From NCBI RefSeq assembly GCF_000239155.1, contig NZ_AGVX02000114.1, positions 1 through 43,635 of the forward strand: DNA of 43,635 nucleotides, written 5' to 3'. Position numbers and translations under genes: made by a program. Source of the DNA: Actinoalloteichus spitiensis RMV-1378. Its GTDB lineage: Bacteria > Actinomycetota > Actinomycetes > Mycobacteriales > Pseudonocardiaceae. Shown piece by piece: positions 26,661-34,391 of the stretch. Every line of letters begins with the position of its first letter. Within the stretch, counting starts at the first letter, position 1. Under the pieces are notes generated by a model, which saw only the letters and a program-made list of their open reading frames with translations, did not search any database and had not been told where the DNA came from.

Positions 26661-27080
26661 ATGACCACCGCCGCACGCGAGATCACGCTCAGCCTGCCGA
26701 TCGAGGACCGGCAACGGTCGATGGCGTTCTACCGCGACGCCTTCGGGTTCGCGTTGGTCGGCCCGCCGACCGAGGACGGCGTGCCCGAGCCGCTGGCGTT
26801 CCGGCTCGACGACCGCGTCCTGCTGGCGCTCATCCCCACGGAGGGCTTCGGCTGGGCGCTCGGCGACCGGGAGGTCGCCGCTCCGGGCACCAGCGAGTGC
26901 CTGGTGACGGTGTCGGTCGGGTCGTCGGCCGAGGCCGATGACCTGCTCGCACGGGTCATCCACGCCGGGGGTTCGGTGATCAGCGAGCTCACCGAGCAGC
27001 CGTGGGGTTACTCGGGTGTGTGCGCGGACCCCGACGGGCACGCCTGGCAGATCCACGTCGACCCGCCGTCGCCGTCCTGA
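26661..27080 (+). CDS. VOC (glyoxalase/bleomycin resistance-like) protein
   Basis: 139 residues. Two babab modules of the vicinal oxygen chelate fold. The N-terminal half has ITLSLPIEDRQRSMAFYRDAFGFALVG; the C-terminal half ends with GYSGVCADPDGHAWQIHVDP, where His and the neighbouring acidic residue are usual metal ligands. Many members are drug- or metabolite-binding proteins or dioxygenases, and specificity cannot be read. ATG 26661 follows GGAG. It diverges from recO and converges on arsC; a small hairpin lies between the two ends. Confidence 0.85.
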   Translation: MTTAAREITLSLPIEDRQRSMAFYRDAFGFALVGPPTEDGVPEPLAFRLDDRVLLALIPTEGFGWALGDREVAAPGTSECLVTVSVGSSAEADDLLARVIHAGGSVISELTEQPWGYSGVCADPDGHAWQIHVDPPSPS

Positions 27081-27115
27081 CCGGGCAGGCCGCCGGCCCC
27101 GGGGGGAAGCGCTCG

Positions 27116-27133
27116 AGGGCGTGCCGCCGCCCT
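27116..27133. terminator. small hairpin between VOC gene and arsC
   Basis: AGGGCG (27116-27121), loop TGCCGC, CGCCCT (27128-27133), located between two converging stops. Short and perfect, but only 6 bp. Confidence 0.35.
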
Positions 27134-27135
27134 GC

Positions 27136-27546
27136 TCATCCCGAGGCGGGCAGGAGCTCGGTGAGCAGGGCGACGACCCGGCGGTCGATCTCGTCGCGGA
27201 TCGGTCGGACGTCCTCCACTCCCAGCCCCGCCGGGTCGTCGAGGCGCCAGTCCAGGTAGCGCTTGCCCGGGTAGACCGGGCAGGCGTCGCCGCAGCCCAT
27301 CGTGATCACCACGTCGGCCGCGCGCACCGCGTCCTCGGTCAGGGGCTTGGGGAACTCACGACCCAGGTCCAGGCCGACCTCCGCCATCACCTCGACCACC
27401 ACCGGGTTCACGGTGTCCGCCGGGGCGGAACCGGCCGAACGGACGGAGACCCGTCCCCCGGCGCGGTGGTGCAGCAGGGCGGCCGCCATCTGGGAACGGC
27501 CGGCGTTGTGCACGCAGACGAACAGGACCTCGGGTTGGGGGGACAT
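27136..27546 (-). CDS. arsC: arsenate reductase, low-molecular-weight phosphatase fold
   Basis: 136 residues. Reduces arsenate to arsenite, which the Acr3 pump then exports. The catalytic loop is VCVHNAGRSQMA with nucleophile Cys11 and Arg17. Cysteines for the disulfide relay are in TMGCGDACPVYPGKRYLDW. This is the thioredoxin- or mycothiol-linked class; which one cannot be told. ATG 27546 has GGAGGAG at good spacing. It is the last gene of the arsR-acr3-arsC operon, 150 nt after acr3. Confidence 0.95.
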   Translation of the reverse strand: MSPQPEVLFVCVHNAGRSQMAAALLHHRAGGRVSVRSAGSAPADTVNPVVVEVMAEVGLDLGREFPKPLTEDAVRAADVVITMGCGDACPVYPGKRYLDWRLDDPAGLGVEDVRPIRDEIDRRVVALLTELLPASG

Positions 27547-27696
27547 GGCTGACTCCTCCGTGTCGTACGAGGAACGACGCAGGTCGCGCCGCCACCCGGC
27601 GGGAGCACCGGTGGTTCGGGCAGCACCGCTCCTCCTGCGAGCCCGGCTGGCGAACCCGCCGTGCGGTGGGTGGGTGGTGCGGACCGGCCCCGCCCC

Positions 27697-28812
27697 TCAG
27701 GCCCCACCCCCGGTGCGGGTGGGGCTGAGCTCGCGGTCATCGTCCGTCCGGTCGTCGGGGGTGGCGAACAGGCGCCGCGCCCACAGCGCCACGTACACGA
27801 GGCCGACCAGGACGGGGACCTCGATCAGCGGGCCGACCACGCCGGCGAGCGCCTGCCCGCTGGTGAGGCCGAACGTGGCGATGGCCACCGCGATGGCCAG
27901 TTCGAAGTTGTTGCCGGCCGCGGTGAAGGCCAGGGTCGTGGAGCGTTCGTAGCCCAGTCCCAGCACCCGGCCCAGCGCGAAGGAGCCGGCCCACATCGCG
28001 GCGAAGTAGACGAGCAGCGGCAGCGCGATGCGGGCGACGTCCCACGGCCGGCTGGTGATCTGCTCCCCCTGGAGCGCGAAGAGCACGACGATGGTGAACA
28101 GCAGCCCGTACAGGGCCAGGGGGCCGACCCGGGGCAGGAACCGGTTCTCGTACCAGTCCCGTCCGCGTGCGCGCTCGCCGAGCCGGCGCGTGAGGTAGCC
28201 GGCGAGCAGGGGAACCCCCAGGAAGATCAGCACGGACCTGGCGATGTCCCAACCGGAGACCGCCAGCTCGGCCTGGGGGAGGCCGAGCCAGCCGGGCAGC
28301 ACCGACAGGTAGAACCACCCCAGCGCCCCGAAGGCCACCACCTGGAAGACCGAGTTGAGGGCGACCAGCACGGCGGCGGCCTCACGGTCCCCGCACGCGA
28401 GGTCGTTCCAGATGATGACCATGGCGATGCAGCGGGCCAGGCCGACGATGATCAGGCCGGTGCGGTACTCGGGCAGGTCCGGGAGGAGCAGCCAGGCCAG
28501 CGCGAACATCAGCGCGGGTCCGACCACCCAGTTCAGCACCAGGGAGGAGAGCAGGAGCCGGCGGTCGGAGGTGACGGTGTCGAGCCGGTCGTAGCGGACC
28601 TTCGCCAACACCGGGTACATCATGACCAGCAGGCCGACCGCGATGGGCAGCGAGATCCCGTCGATCTGGACGGTGTCCAGTGCCGACCCGAGACCGGGAA
28701 CCGCGCGGCCCGCGGCGAGGCCGGCCAGCATCGCCGCCAGGATCCAGAGGGGAAGCAGCCGGTCCAGGGTGGAGAGGCGCCCCACCACCCCGCTTTCGGC
28801 GGTGCCGTTCAC
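27697..28812 (-). CDS. acr3: arsenite efflux transporter, ACR3 family
   Basis: 371 residues with ten membrane helices. Exports As(III), and in relatives Sb(III), driven by the membrane potential. The family Cys is seen in GLIIVGLARCIAMVIIWNDLACGD, where the first Cys corresponds to the essential one in helix 4. The conserved AFTAAGNNFELAIAVAIATFG and PLIEVPVLVGLVYVALW blocks are near the C-terminus. The GTG start (28812) shares GTGA with the stop of arsR, so translation is coupled. It lies in an operon between arsR and arsC. Confidence 0.96.
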   Translation of the reverse strand: MNGTAESGVVGRLSTLDRLLPLWILAAMLAGLAAGRAVPGLGSALDTVQIDGISLPIAVGLLVMMYPVLAKVRYDRLDTVTSDRRLLLSSLVLNWVVGPALMFALAWLLLPDLPEYRTGLIIVGLARCIAMVIIWNDLACGDREAAAVLVALNSVFQVVAFGALGWFYLSVLPGWLGLPQAELAVSGWDIARSVLIFLGVPLLAGYLTRRLGERARGRDWYENRFLPRVGPLALYGLLFTIVVLFALQGEQITSRPWDVARIALPLLVYFAAMWAGSFALGRVLGLGYERSTTLAFTAAGNNFELAIAVAIATFGLTSGQALAGVVGPLIEVPVLVGLVYVALWARRLFATPDDRTDDDRELSPTRTGGGA

Positions 28813-29180
28813 GTGCCCACCCGCTCAGGCAGCGCGGATGCCGTCAGCACCGTCGCGAGCGCTCCGAGCGCGGCGGGCCGAACCCGGTAGTAGATCCAGG
28901 TGCCCCGTCGCTCCCCGTCGATGAGCCCAGCCTCACGCAGGACCTTGAGGTGGTGCGAGATCGTGGGTCCGGTCAGGTCGAACGCGTCCGTCAGATCGCA
29001 CACGCAGGCCTCTCCGCCCGCGTGGGAGGCGACGAGGGACAGCAACCGGAGCCGCACCGGATCGGCCAACGCCTTGAACATCCGGGCGAGCTCGGTCGAC
29101 TCGTCGGCGGAGAGGGGCCGACGCATCAGCGGCGAGCAGCACAGGGCCTCGACGTCCACCGCCGGGGGATGCTTCGACAT
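28809..29180 (-). CDS. arsR: ArsR-family arsenic repressor
   Basis: 123 residues. DNA-binding winged helix with FKALADPVRLRLLSLVASHA, the inducer-binding CVCDL motif in the DNA-binding helix region, and the recognition helix LTGPTISHHLKVLREAGLI, followed by GTWIYYRV. A further CC pair is near the N-terminus (about residue 14). Arsenite binding to the Cys residues releases DNA. ATG 29180 has no ribosome site; the promoter geometry places the transcription start at or next to this ATG, so a leaderless mRNA is likely. It controls the operon arsR-acr3-arsC, and probably also the divergent cadI-like gene. Confidence 0.95.
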   Translation of the reverse strand: MSKHPPAVDVEALCCSPLMRRPLSADESTELARMFKALADPVRLRLLSLVASHAGGEACVCDLTDAFDLTGPTISHHLKVLREAGLIDGERRGTWIYYRVRPAALGALATVLTASALPERVGT

Positions 29181-29186
29181 GCGTCA

Positions 29187-29218
29187 ATCTTGACATACAT
29201 CTATTTAGAGAGCAATCT
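29187..29218. promoter_or_regulatory. overlapping divergent arsenic promoters
   Basis: Plus strand: TTGACA (29190-29195), 17-nt spacer, CAATCT (29213-29218). Minus strand: TTGCTC (29215-29210), 17-nt spacer, CAAGAT (29192-29187). The two share nearly the same 30 bp, which is AT-rich in a GC-rich genome. Dyads lie inside or at the edge: TCAA-TC-TTGA (29184-29193) and TCTA-TT-TAGA (29200-29209), both candidates for ArsR binding. One bound repressor would block both directions. Confidence 0.65.
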
Positions 29219-29260
29219 AGCCAAGCTTGTTTCGATGCCTGTCTATGCAAGGGAGTACTC

Positions 29261-29698
29261 ATGGCACGCCTGCAACTGGCCCTCCGGGTGGGTGACCTGA
29301 ACGCCTCGATCGCCTTCTACCGCAAGCTCCTGGGCGTCGAGCCGGCCAAGCTGCGTCCCGGCTACGCCAACTTCGCCGTCACCGAACCGCCGCTCAAGCT
29401 CGTGCTGCTGGAGGGCGAGCCCGCGCAGGACACCGCCCTGGACCACCTCGGCGTCGAGGTCGAGACCAGCGAGCAGGTCGGCACGGCGACCCGCCGCCTG
29501 TCCGAACTGGGCCTGTTCACCGAGGTGGAGAACGACACGACCTGCTGCTACGCGGTGCAGGACAAGGTCTGGGTCCACGGCCCGGGCCAGGAACCGTGGG
29601 AGGTCTACGTCGTCAAGGACGACTCCGCCGTGTACGGCACCAACCCGGAACTGACCACCACACCCGAGCAGGCAGCACCGAGCGCGTGCTGTTCCTGA
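29261..29698 (+). CDS. cadI: CadI/ArsI-type VOC metalloenzyme
   Basis: 145 residues of the VOC fold. It begins LQLALRVGDLNASIAFYRKLLGVEPAKLRPGYANF and contains the NDTTCCYAVQDKVWV block characteristic of CadI and ArsI. ArsI cleaves the C-As bond of trivalent organoarsenicals using the adjacent cysteines and Fe(II); CadI is a cadmium-inducible mycobacterial relative of unknown activity. A terminal CCS motif adds further thiols. ATG 29261 has a GGGAG site. Located in the ars island, it is probably under ArsR control. ArsI activity is inferred from context and the CC pair. Confidence 0.88.
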   Translation: MARLQLALRVGDLNASIAFYRKLLGVEPAKLRPGYANFAVTEPPLKLVLLEGEPAQDTALDHLGVEVETSEQVGTATRRLSELGLFTEVENDTTCCYAVQDKVWVHGPGQEPWEVYVVKDDSAVYGTNPELTTTPEQAAPSACCS

Positions 29699-29710
29699 GC
29701 ACCCGGCGGA

Positions 29711-29744
29711 CACCCGGTGGGCGCGCATGGCCGCTCACCGGGTG
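29711..29744 (+). terminator. hairpin terminator after cadI-like gene
   Basis: CACCCGGTG (29711-29719) pairs with CACCGGGTG (29736-29744), 9 bp with a 16-nt loop, starting 13 nt after the stop. No T-tract. Confidence 0.55.
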
Positions 29745-29914
29745 CGCGACCGGTGGTCCGGTGGACCGCGAACGGCCCACCAGCTCGACCCGACCCGCCG
29801 GCCCGGCCGCCCGGCTCCGGGCCACCGCCGCCGCGATCCGAACCGTCCCGCCCCGCCCACAAGATCGACACCTTCGGTAGTTGTGGAGGGACCGCGCGAC
29901 GTTCGGGAGGTTGG

Positions 29915-30748
29915 GTGAACAACGGTGGCCACAGCACGACGGGTCTGCTGGCCGGGGTGGCGACGACGATGGCGCTGGCCCCACCGGCCGGAGTGGAACC
30001 GACGGTCCCCCTCTTGCTCACCGGCGGCCTGGTGGCCGCCGGAGCGGCGCTCCTCCCCGACATCGACCACGAAGGCTCCACCATCACCAGGTCCGGGGGC
30101 GCGCTGACCGCACTGCTGGCCGGCGGGATCCAGTCGGCGTCCCGGTTCGCCTACCGCGCGACCCGCACCCGGCACGACCTGCCCGGCGACGGGGCACACC
30201 GCTACCTGACCCACACCCCGGTCGCCGCCCTGACCGTCGGGCTGGTCGTCGGCCTCGCCCAACAACTCACCCACTGGGTGATCGTGGGAGTCCTGCTGCT
30301 CTGCCTGACCGCGTCAGTCCGGTCCCTCAGCTACGCGCTCCCGCGCGGCGTGCGGCGGGTCACCCTCGCCCACCGGAGGCTCTGGTCGGCCGGCTACGCC
30401 ATCGTCCTCACGGTCGCGCTCGTCCACACCGGCGCCACCGAGGGCATGGGGTGGCCGCTCGGAGCCGTCGTCGCGGTCGGGATGCTGGTCCACGTGGCCG
30501 GCGACGCCGTGACCGAGTTCGGGGTTCCGCTGGCCTGGCCGGTCCGGCTGCGCTGCCCGTCCCGGGCGTGCCGGCGCGCGACGCGGTCCCGCCGGCGGCG
30601 GCGCTGCCCAGGCCGGCGCTGGCACCGGCTGCACCTGCTGCCCCGACGTCTCCGCTTCCGGAGCGGCAGCCAGGTGGAGAAGGTCGTGCAGGCGGTCAGC
30701 CTGCTCGGCACCGGAGGACTGCTGCTGGCGGTGGGCCTGACCGGTTGA
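29915..30748 (+). CDS. YdjM/DUF457-like membrane-bound metal-dependent hydrolase
   Basis: 277 residues. It begins with the family signature NNGGHSTTGLLAG, has GAALLPDIDHEGSTI (metal-ligand Asp and His), and later HRYLTHTPVAA. Several membrane helices occupy about 35-55, 105-140, 160-180 and 255-275. E. coli YdjM is LexA-regulated; the reaction of the family is unclear. GTG 29915 has GGGAGG upstream. Odd: residues about 213-250 form a strongly basic stretch (RRATRSRRRRRCPGRR) with three cysteines, unlike most of the protein, perhaps a cytoplasmic nucleic-acid or membrane-surface contact. Confidence 0.82.
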   Translation: MNNGGHSTTGLLAGVATTMALAPPAGVEPTVPLLLTGGLVAAGAALLPDIDHEGSTITRSGGALTALLAGGIQSASRFAYRATRTRHDLPGDGAHRYLTHTPVAALTVGLVVGLAQQLTHWVIVGVLLLCLTASVRSLSYALPRGVRRVTLAHRRLWSAGYAIVLTVALVHTGATEGMGWPLGAVVAVGMLVHVAGDAVTEFGVPLAWPVRLRCPSRACRRATRSRRRRRCPGRRWHRLHLLPRRLRFRSGSQVEKVVQAVSLLGTGGLLLAVGLTG

Positions 30749-30847
30749 CCGTCCCGTCCCCGACCGCCGTCCCACGGCCTCACCCCGGAACCCGGGTCGA
30801 CCGCCACCCGGGAGCCCGTCAACCGGAACGGCGGGACCGGGGCGGTG

Positions 30848-31756
30848 TCAGAAGCCGAGCCGGCGGAGCTGCTTGGGGTCGCGCTGCCAGTCCTTGGAGA
30901 CCTTCACGTGCAGGTCCAGGTAGATCTTCGTCCCCAGCAGCTTCTGGATGTGCTGCCGCGCACTCGCCCCCACCTCGCGGAGCCGCTGGCCGCGCTGCCC
31001 GATGACGATGGACTTCTGGCTCGGTCGCTCCACGTGGACCACCGCGTAGACGTCCACCAGGTCGTCCCGCCCCTCCCGGGGCGCCATCTCGTCGATGGTC
31101 ACCGCGATGGAGTGCGGCAGTTCGTCCCGCACCCCCTCCAACGCGGCCTCCCGGATCAGCTCGGCCACCAGCGTGGCCTCCGGCTCGTCGGTGAGCTCCC
31201 CGTCCGGGTAGAGCGGGGGGCCGACCGGGAGCCGGCCGACCAGCAGATCGGCCACGACGTCCACCTGGTAGCCGTCCACGGCCGAGACGGGCACCAGCTC
31301 GGCGAAGTCCATCAGTTCCTGGAGCGCCAGCAGCTGCTCGGCGACCCGCTGCTGCGGTACGAGATCGGTCTTGGTGACGATGCCCACCACGGGCGTCTTG
31401 CGGGCGATCGACCGCAACTCGGTGGCGATGTACTTGTCGCCGGGGCCGATCCGCTGGTCAGCCGGGACGCAGAACCCGACGACGTCGACCTCCGACCAGG
31501 TCTCCCGGACCACGTCGTTGAGCCGCTGCCCGAGCAGGGTGCGCGGGCGGTGCAGGCCCGGGGTGTCCACGACCACGAGCTGGGCGTCCGGGCGGTGCAC
31601 GATGCCCCGAATGGCGTGCCGGGTGGTCTGGGGCTTGCTGGAGGTGATGGCCACCTTCGTGCCGATCAACGCGTTCGTCAGGGTGGACTTGCCCGCGTTC
31701 GGGCGCCCGACGAAGCAGGCGAAGCCGGACCGGAAGTCGTCAGCCGGGGTGGTCAT
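30848..31756 (-). CDS. era: GTPase Era
   Basis: 302 residues. Binds 16S rRNA 3' end and assists 30S assembly. The GTPase domain has G1 GRPNAGKST (17-25), G3 DTPG and G4 TKTD (in place of NKxD, acceptable). The C-terminal KH domain has IVIGQRGQRLREVG. ATG 31756 is chosen as the start of conserved sequence; the ribosome site is weak. It is the last gene of the minus-strand block that also includes ybeY and rsmE, grouping several rRNA-processing functions. Confidence 0.96.
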   Translation of the reverse strand: MTTPADDFRSGFACFVGRPNAGKSTLTNALIGTKVAITSSKPQTTRHAIRGIVHRPDAQLVVVDTPGLHRPRTLLGQRLNDVVRETWSEVDVVGFCVPADQRIGPGDKYIATELRSIARKTPVVGIVTKTDLVPQQRVAEQLLALQELMDFAELVPVSAVDGYQVDVVADLLVGRLPVGPPLYPDGELTDEPEATLVAELIREAALEGVRDELPHSIAVTIDEMAPREGRDDLVDVYAVVHVERPSQKSIVIGQRGQRLREVGASARQHIQKLLGTKIYLDLHVKVSKDWQRDPKQLRRLGF

Positions 31757-32025
31757 GCCCCCATTGTCGCTGACGGTGCCGCACCTCTCGGCACCCCGGC
31801 CCGTCACCAGCGCTCCCGGGAGGAACCTCCCGAGCGGGGGCACCACGACGCGGCTTCCCGCCCTCCTGCTGGCGCACACCACCGGCGCCGGTCCCGCACC
31901 CGCCGCCAGGCTGACGGGAGCGGCGGAGCACGGCGGGCGGACGCACCGGCCGGGGGCGCGGCGGGGCGCCGCACGTTCCACTCGGCCGCACCGGCGCGCG
32001 GTGTCCGGTGCCCGTCCAGCGCGGC

Positions 32026-32391
32026 TCAGCCGTCGACGGCCCCGGCGCTCGCCACGGCCCCGGTGGCGTCCGCGCGGATCAGCAGCGCACCAGGGGTGAG
32101 GTCGCGCACCACGGCACGGGAGGCCTCGTCGACGTCGCCGGCGTCGGTGACCACGGCCACCGCCTCCAGCCCCTCCGCACCACTGGCCACGGCCGCGGCG
32201 ACGGCCGCCTGGACGGCGGTGAGCCGCAGCGACGGCAGCGCGACGGTGGCCGCCGCGTAGGTGCGGCCGTCCAGGTCCCGCACCGCCGCGCCCTCGGCCG
32301 CGCCCGTACGGGCGCGCGCCGACCTCGCGAGGACCACGATCTTGCTGTCTTCCTGACCCAGTTCAGCGGTGACGGCCGGCGATTCAGCCAC
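32026..32391 (-). CDS. cytidine deaminase-like small protein lacking zinc motifs
   Basis: 121 residues. Homologous in position and sequence style to the small protein found before era in many actinobacteria and often named cytidine deaminase. It has SKIVVLARSARARTG, AAVRDLDGRTYAAATVALPSLRLTAVQAAVAAAVASGA and AVAVVTDAGD. The HAE and PCxxC zinc ligands of true deaminases are absent, so catalysis is unlikely. GTG 32391 is chosen (GGAAG upstream, overlapping the previous stop); an ATG at 32415 lacks a site. A structural or regulatory role is possible. Confidence 0.75.
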   Translation of the reverse strand: MAESPAVTAELGQEDSKIVVLARSARARTGAAEGAAVRDLDGRTYAAATVALPSLRLTAVQAAVAAAVASGAEGLEAVAVVTDAGDVDEASRAVVRDLTPGALLIRADATGAVASAGAVDG

Positions 32392-33787
32392 GGGCGGCGC
32401 TTCCTTCCTGGTCATGACTGTCAGCGATCGCCCGCTGGGCCGCCTCGGCCTCCGCGGGCTCGGTGTCCAGGGCGCTGGTGGGCCGGCGGCGAGCGGCGCC
32501 GGTCCGACGCGCCAGCAGCGTCGTGATCCGAATCCGTCCCCGGCTGTCCTTGCCGCCCTCCGCGCGCAGCCACAGACCGTCGATGTCGGCCTCCGCACCG
32601 GGCAGCGGAACACGGCCCAGCCGGTGGGCCAACAAGCCACCGGCGGTGTCGACGTCGTGTTCCTCCAGCTCGAGGTCGAACAGCTCCGCGAGGTCGTCCA
32701 GCGGCAACCGGGCGCTCACCCGCGCGGTGCCGTCCGGCAGCATCTCGACCGGCGGGCGTTCCCCCACGTCGTGTTCGTCAGTGATCTCGCCGACGATCTC
32801 CTCGAGGATGTCCTCGATCGTCAGGAGACCCGCGGTGCCGCCGTACTCGTCCACCGCGATCGCCAGGTGGTTGCGGGAGACCTGCATCTCCTTGAGCAGG
32901 TCCACCAGCCGCTTGGAGTCGGGTACCAGCGCGACCGGCCGCATCAGGTCGGAGACGGCGGTGTGCGTGCCCGAGGTGCGGTCGAGGGCGGCCGGGCCGC
33001 TCGACTCCACCGCGTGCCGCACCAGGTCCTTCAGGTTGACCACGCCGACGATGTCGTCGACGCTCTCGCCGATCACCGGCACCCGCGTGTACCCGGTGCG
33101 CAGGCACAGCGCCAGGGCCTGCCGCACGGTCTTGTGCTGCTCGATCCACACGATCTCGGTGCGGGGCACCATCACCTCCCGGGCGACGGTCCCGCCGAGG
33201 TCGAAGATCGAGTGGATCATCTGGCTCTCGCCCGCCGCGACCACGCCCCGCTGCTCGGCCATGTCGACCAGCTCACGCAGCTCGACCTCGGAGGAGAACG
33301 GCCCCTCCCGGAACCCCCGGCCCGGGGTGATCGCGTTGCCGACCAGGATGAGCAGCCGGCTCAACGGGCTGAGCACCCGGGCGAGCAGCCACACCGGTCC
33401 GGCCAGCAGGCAGCCCACGCCGTAGGGGTGCTGCCGGCCGATCGTCCTCGGGCCCACCCCGATGAGGGCGTAGGACACGACGAGCATGACCAGCCCGGCG
33501 ATGAGCACCGCCAGCCAGTCGGGGTCGAAGGCCTCCACCACCACGACCGTGACCAGCACGGTCGCCGTGAGCTCGCACCCCAGGCGCAGCAGCACGAGCA
33601 GGTTGATGTGCCGGGGCCGGTCGGCGACGACGGCGGCGAGCCGGGAGGCTCCGTTCCGCCCGGCCCGCACCATCTCCTCGACGCGGGCTCGGGAGACGGT
33701 GCTGATCGCCGAGTCCGCCGCCGCGAACACCCCGGCCAGCGCCACCAGCAGGACCGCGACCGGGAGGAACACCGGAAGGCTGGACAT
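32384..33787 (-). CDS. CNNM/CorC-family membrane protein with CBS pair
   Basis: 467 residues. Three to four membrane helices at the N-terminus (CNNM domain, about 5-150) are followed by a CBS pair (VMVPRTEIVWIE..., LMRPVALVPDSKRLVDLLKEM) and a C-terminal CorC/HlyC domain with DEYGGTAGLLTIEDILEEIVGEI. Such proteins take part in magnesium and cobalt efflux or sensing. It corresponds to Rv2366c. ATG 33787 has GAGGAG about 7 nt upstream; the GTG at 33793 would be too close to it. The stop overlaps the next gene by 8 nt. The name haemolysin is historical. Confidence 0.92.
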   Translation of the reverse strand: MSSLPVFLPVAVLLVALAGVFAAADSAISTVSRARVEEMVRAGRNGASRLAAVVADRPRHINLLVLLRLGCELTATVLVTVVVVEAFDPDWLAVLIAGLVMLVVSYALIGVGPRTIGRQHPYGVGCLLAGPVWLLARVLSPLSRLLILVGNAITPGRGFREGPFSSEVELRELVDMAEQRGVVAAGESQMIHSIFDLGGTVAREVMVPRTEIVWIEQHKTVRQALALCLRTGYTRVPVIGESVDDIVGVVNLKDLVRHAVESSGPAALDRTSGTHTAVSDLMRPVALVPDSKRLVDLLKEMQVSRNHLAIAVDEYGGTAGLLTIEDILEEIVGEITDEHDVGERPPVEMLPDGTARVSARLPLDDLAELFDLELEEHDVDTAGGLLAHRLGRVPLPGAEADIDGLWLRAEGGKDSRGRIRITTLLARRTGAARRRPTSALDTEPAEAEAAQRAIADSHDQEGSAARG

Positions 33788-33803
33788 GCTCACGCTCCTC
33801 GCC

Positions 33804-34391
33804 TCAGCTGCCGGGTTCGCCCGACCGGTGGTCTGGCGCCTCGGCCCCGGGACCGTCGTCGAGCCCGGCCGCGCCCAGCACCCGGGAGTCGGCGCTGTGC
33901 TGCCTGGCGAGCCGCCGGGCCTCGGTGAACTCGTGTTGGAACTCGGCGAGCAGCCGGTTCTGCAACGCGAACATCTCCCGCTCCTCGGCGGGTTCGGCGT
34001 GGTCGTAGCCGAGGAGGTGCAGCACGCCGTGGATGGTCAGCAGGTGCAGCTCGTGGCTGAGGCTGTGGCCGGCCTTCTTGGCCTGGTCCCGGGCGAACTC
34101 GGGGCACAGCACGATGTCCCCCAGCAACGCGGGACCGGAACCGCCGGCGTCCGGCCGGCGCGCCGAGTCCAGCTCGTCCATCGGGAAGGCCATCACGTCG
34201 GTCGGGCCTGGCAGGTCCATCCAGCGTTCGTGCAGGTCGGACATCGTGTCCAGCTCCACGAGCAGCACCGACAGCTCGGCGAGCGGGCTGACCCCCATCT
34301 GGTCGAGGGCGTACCGCGCGGCCGCCACCACGGACTTCTCGTCGATGGCCACGCCGGATTCGTTGGCGATCTCGATACTCATGTCGTTCAC
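33804..34391 (-). CDS. ybeY: endoribonuclease YbeY
   Basis: 195 residues. Single-strand RNase that matures 16S rRNA and supports ribosome quality control. The zinc motif [11 protein letters not shown] (three His) is near residue 120. [31 protein letters not shown] is the usual preceding block. The last ~45 residues after the domain are a disordered extension. The GTG start shares GTGA with the phoH stop; ATG 34382 is the alternative. Coupling with phoH is typical. Confidence 0.95.
   Translation of the reverse strand: MNDMSIEIANESGVAIDEKSVVAAARYALDQMGVSPLAELSVLLVELDTMSDLHERWMDLPGPTDVMAFPMDELDSARRPDAGGSGPALLGDIVLCPEFARDQAKKAGHSLSHELHLLTIHGVLHLLGYDHAEPAEEREMFALQNRLLAEFQHEFTEARRLARQHSADSRVLGAAGLDDGPGAEAPDHRSGEPGS

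Noticed and set aside
30741-30826. CCGGTTGAC/GTCAACCGG repeat 68 nt apart between ydjM-like gene and era
   Set aside because: Arms are short and distant; chance pairing in GC-rich DNA is likely, so it is not called as a terminator.
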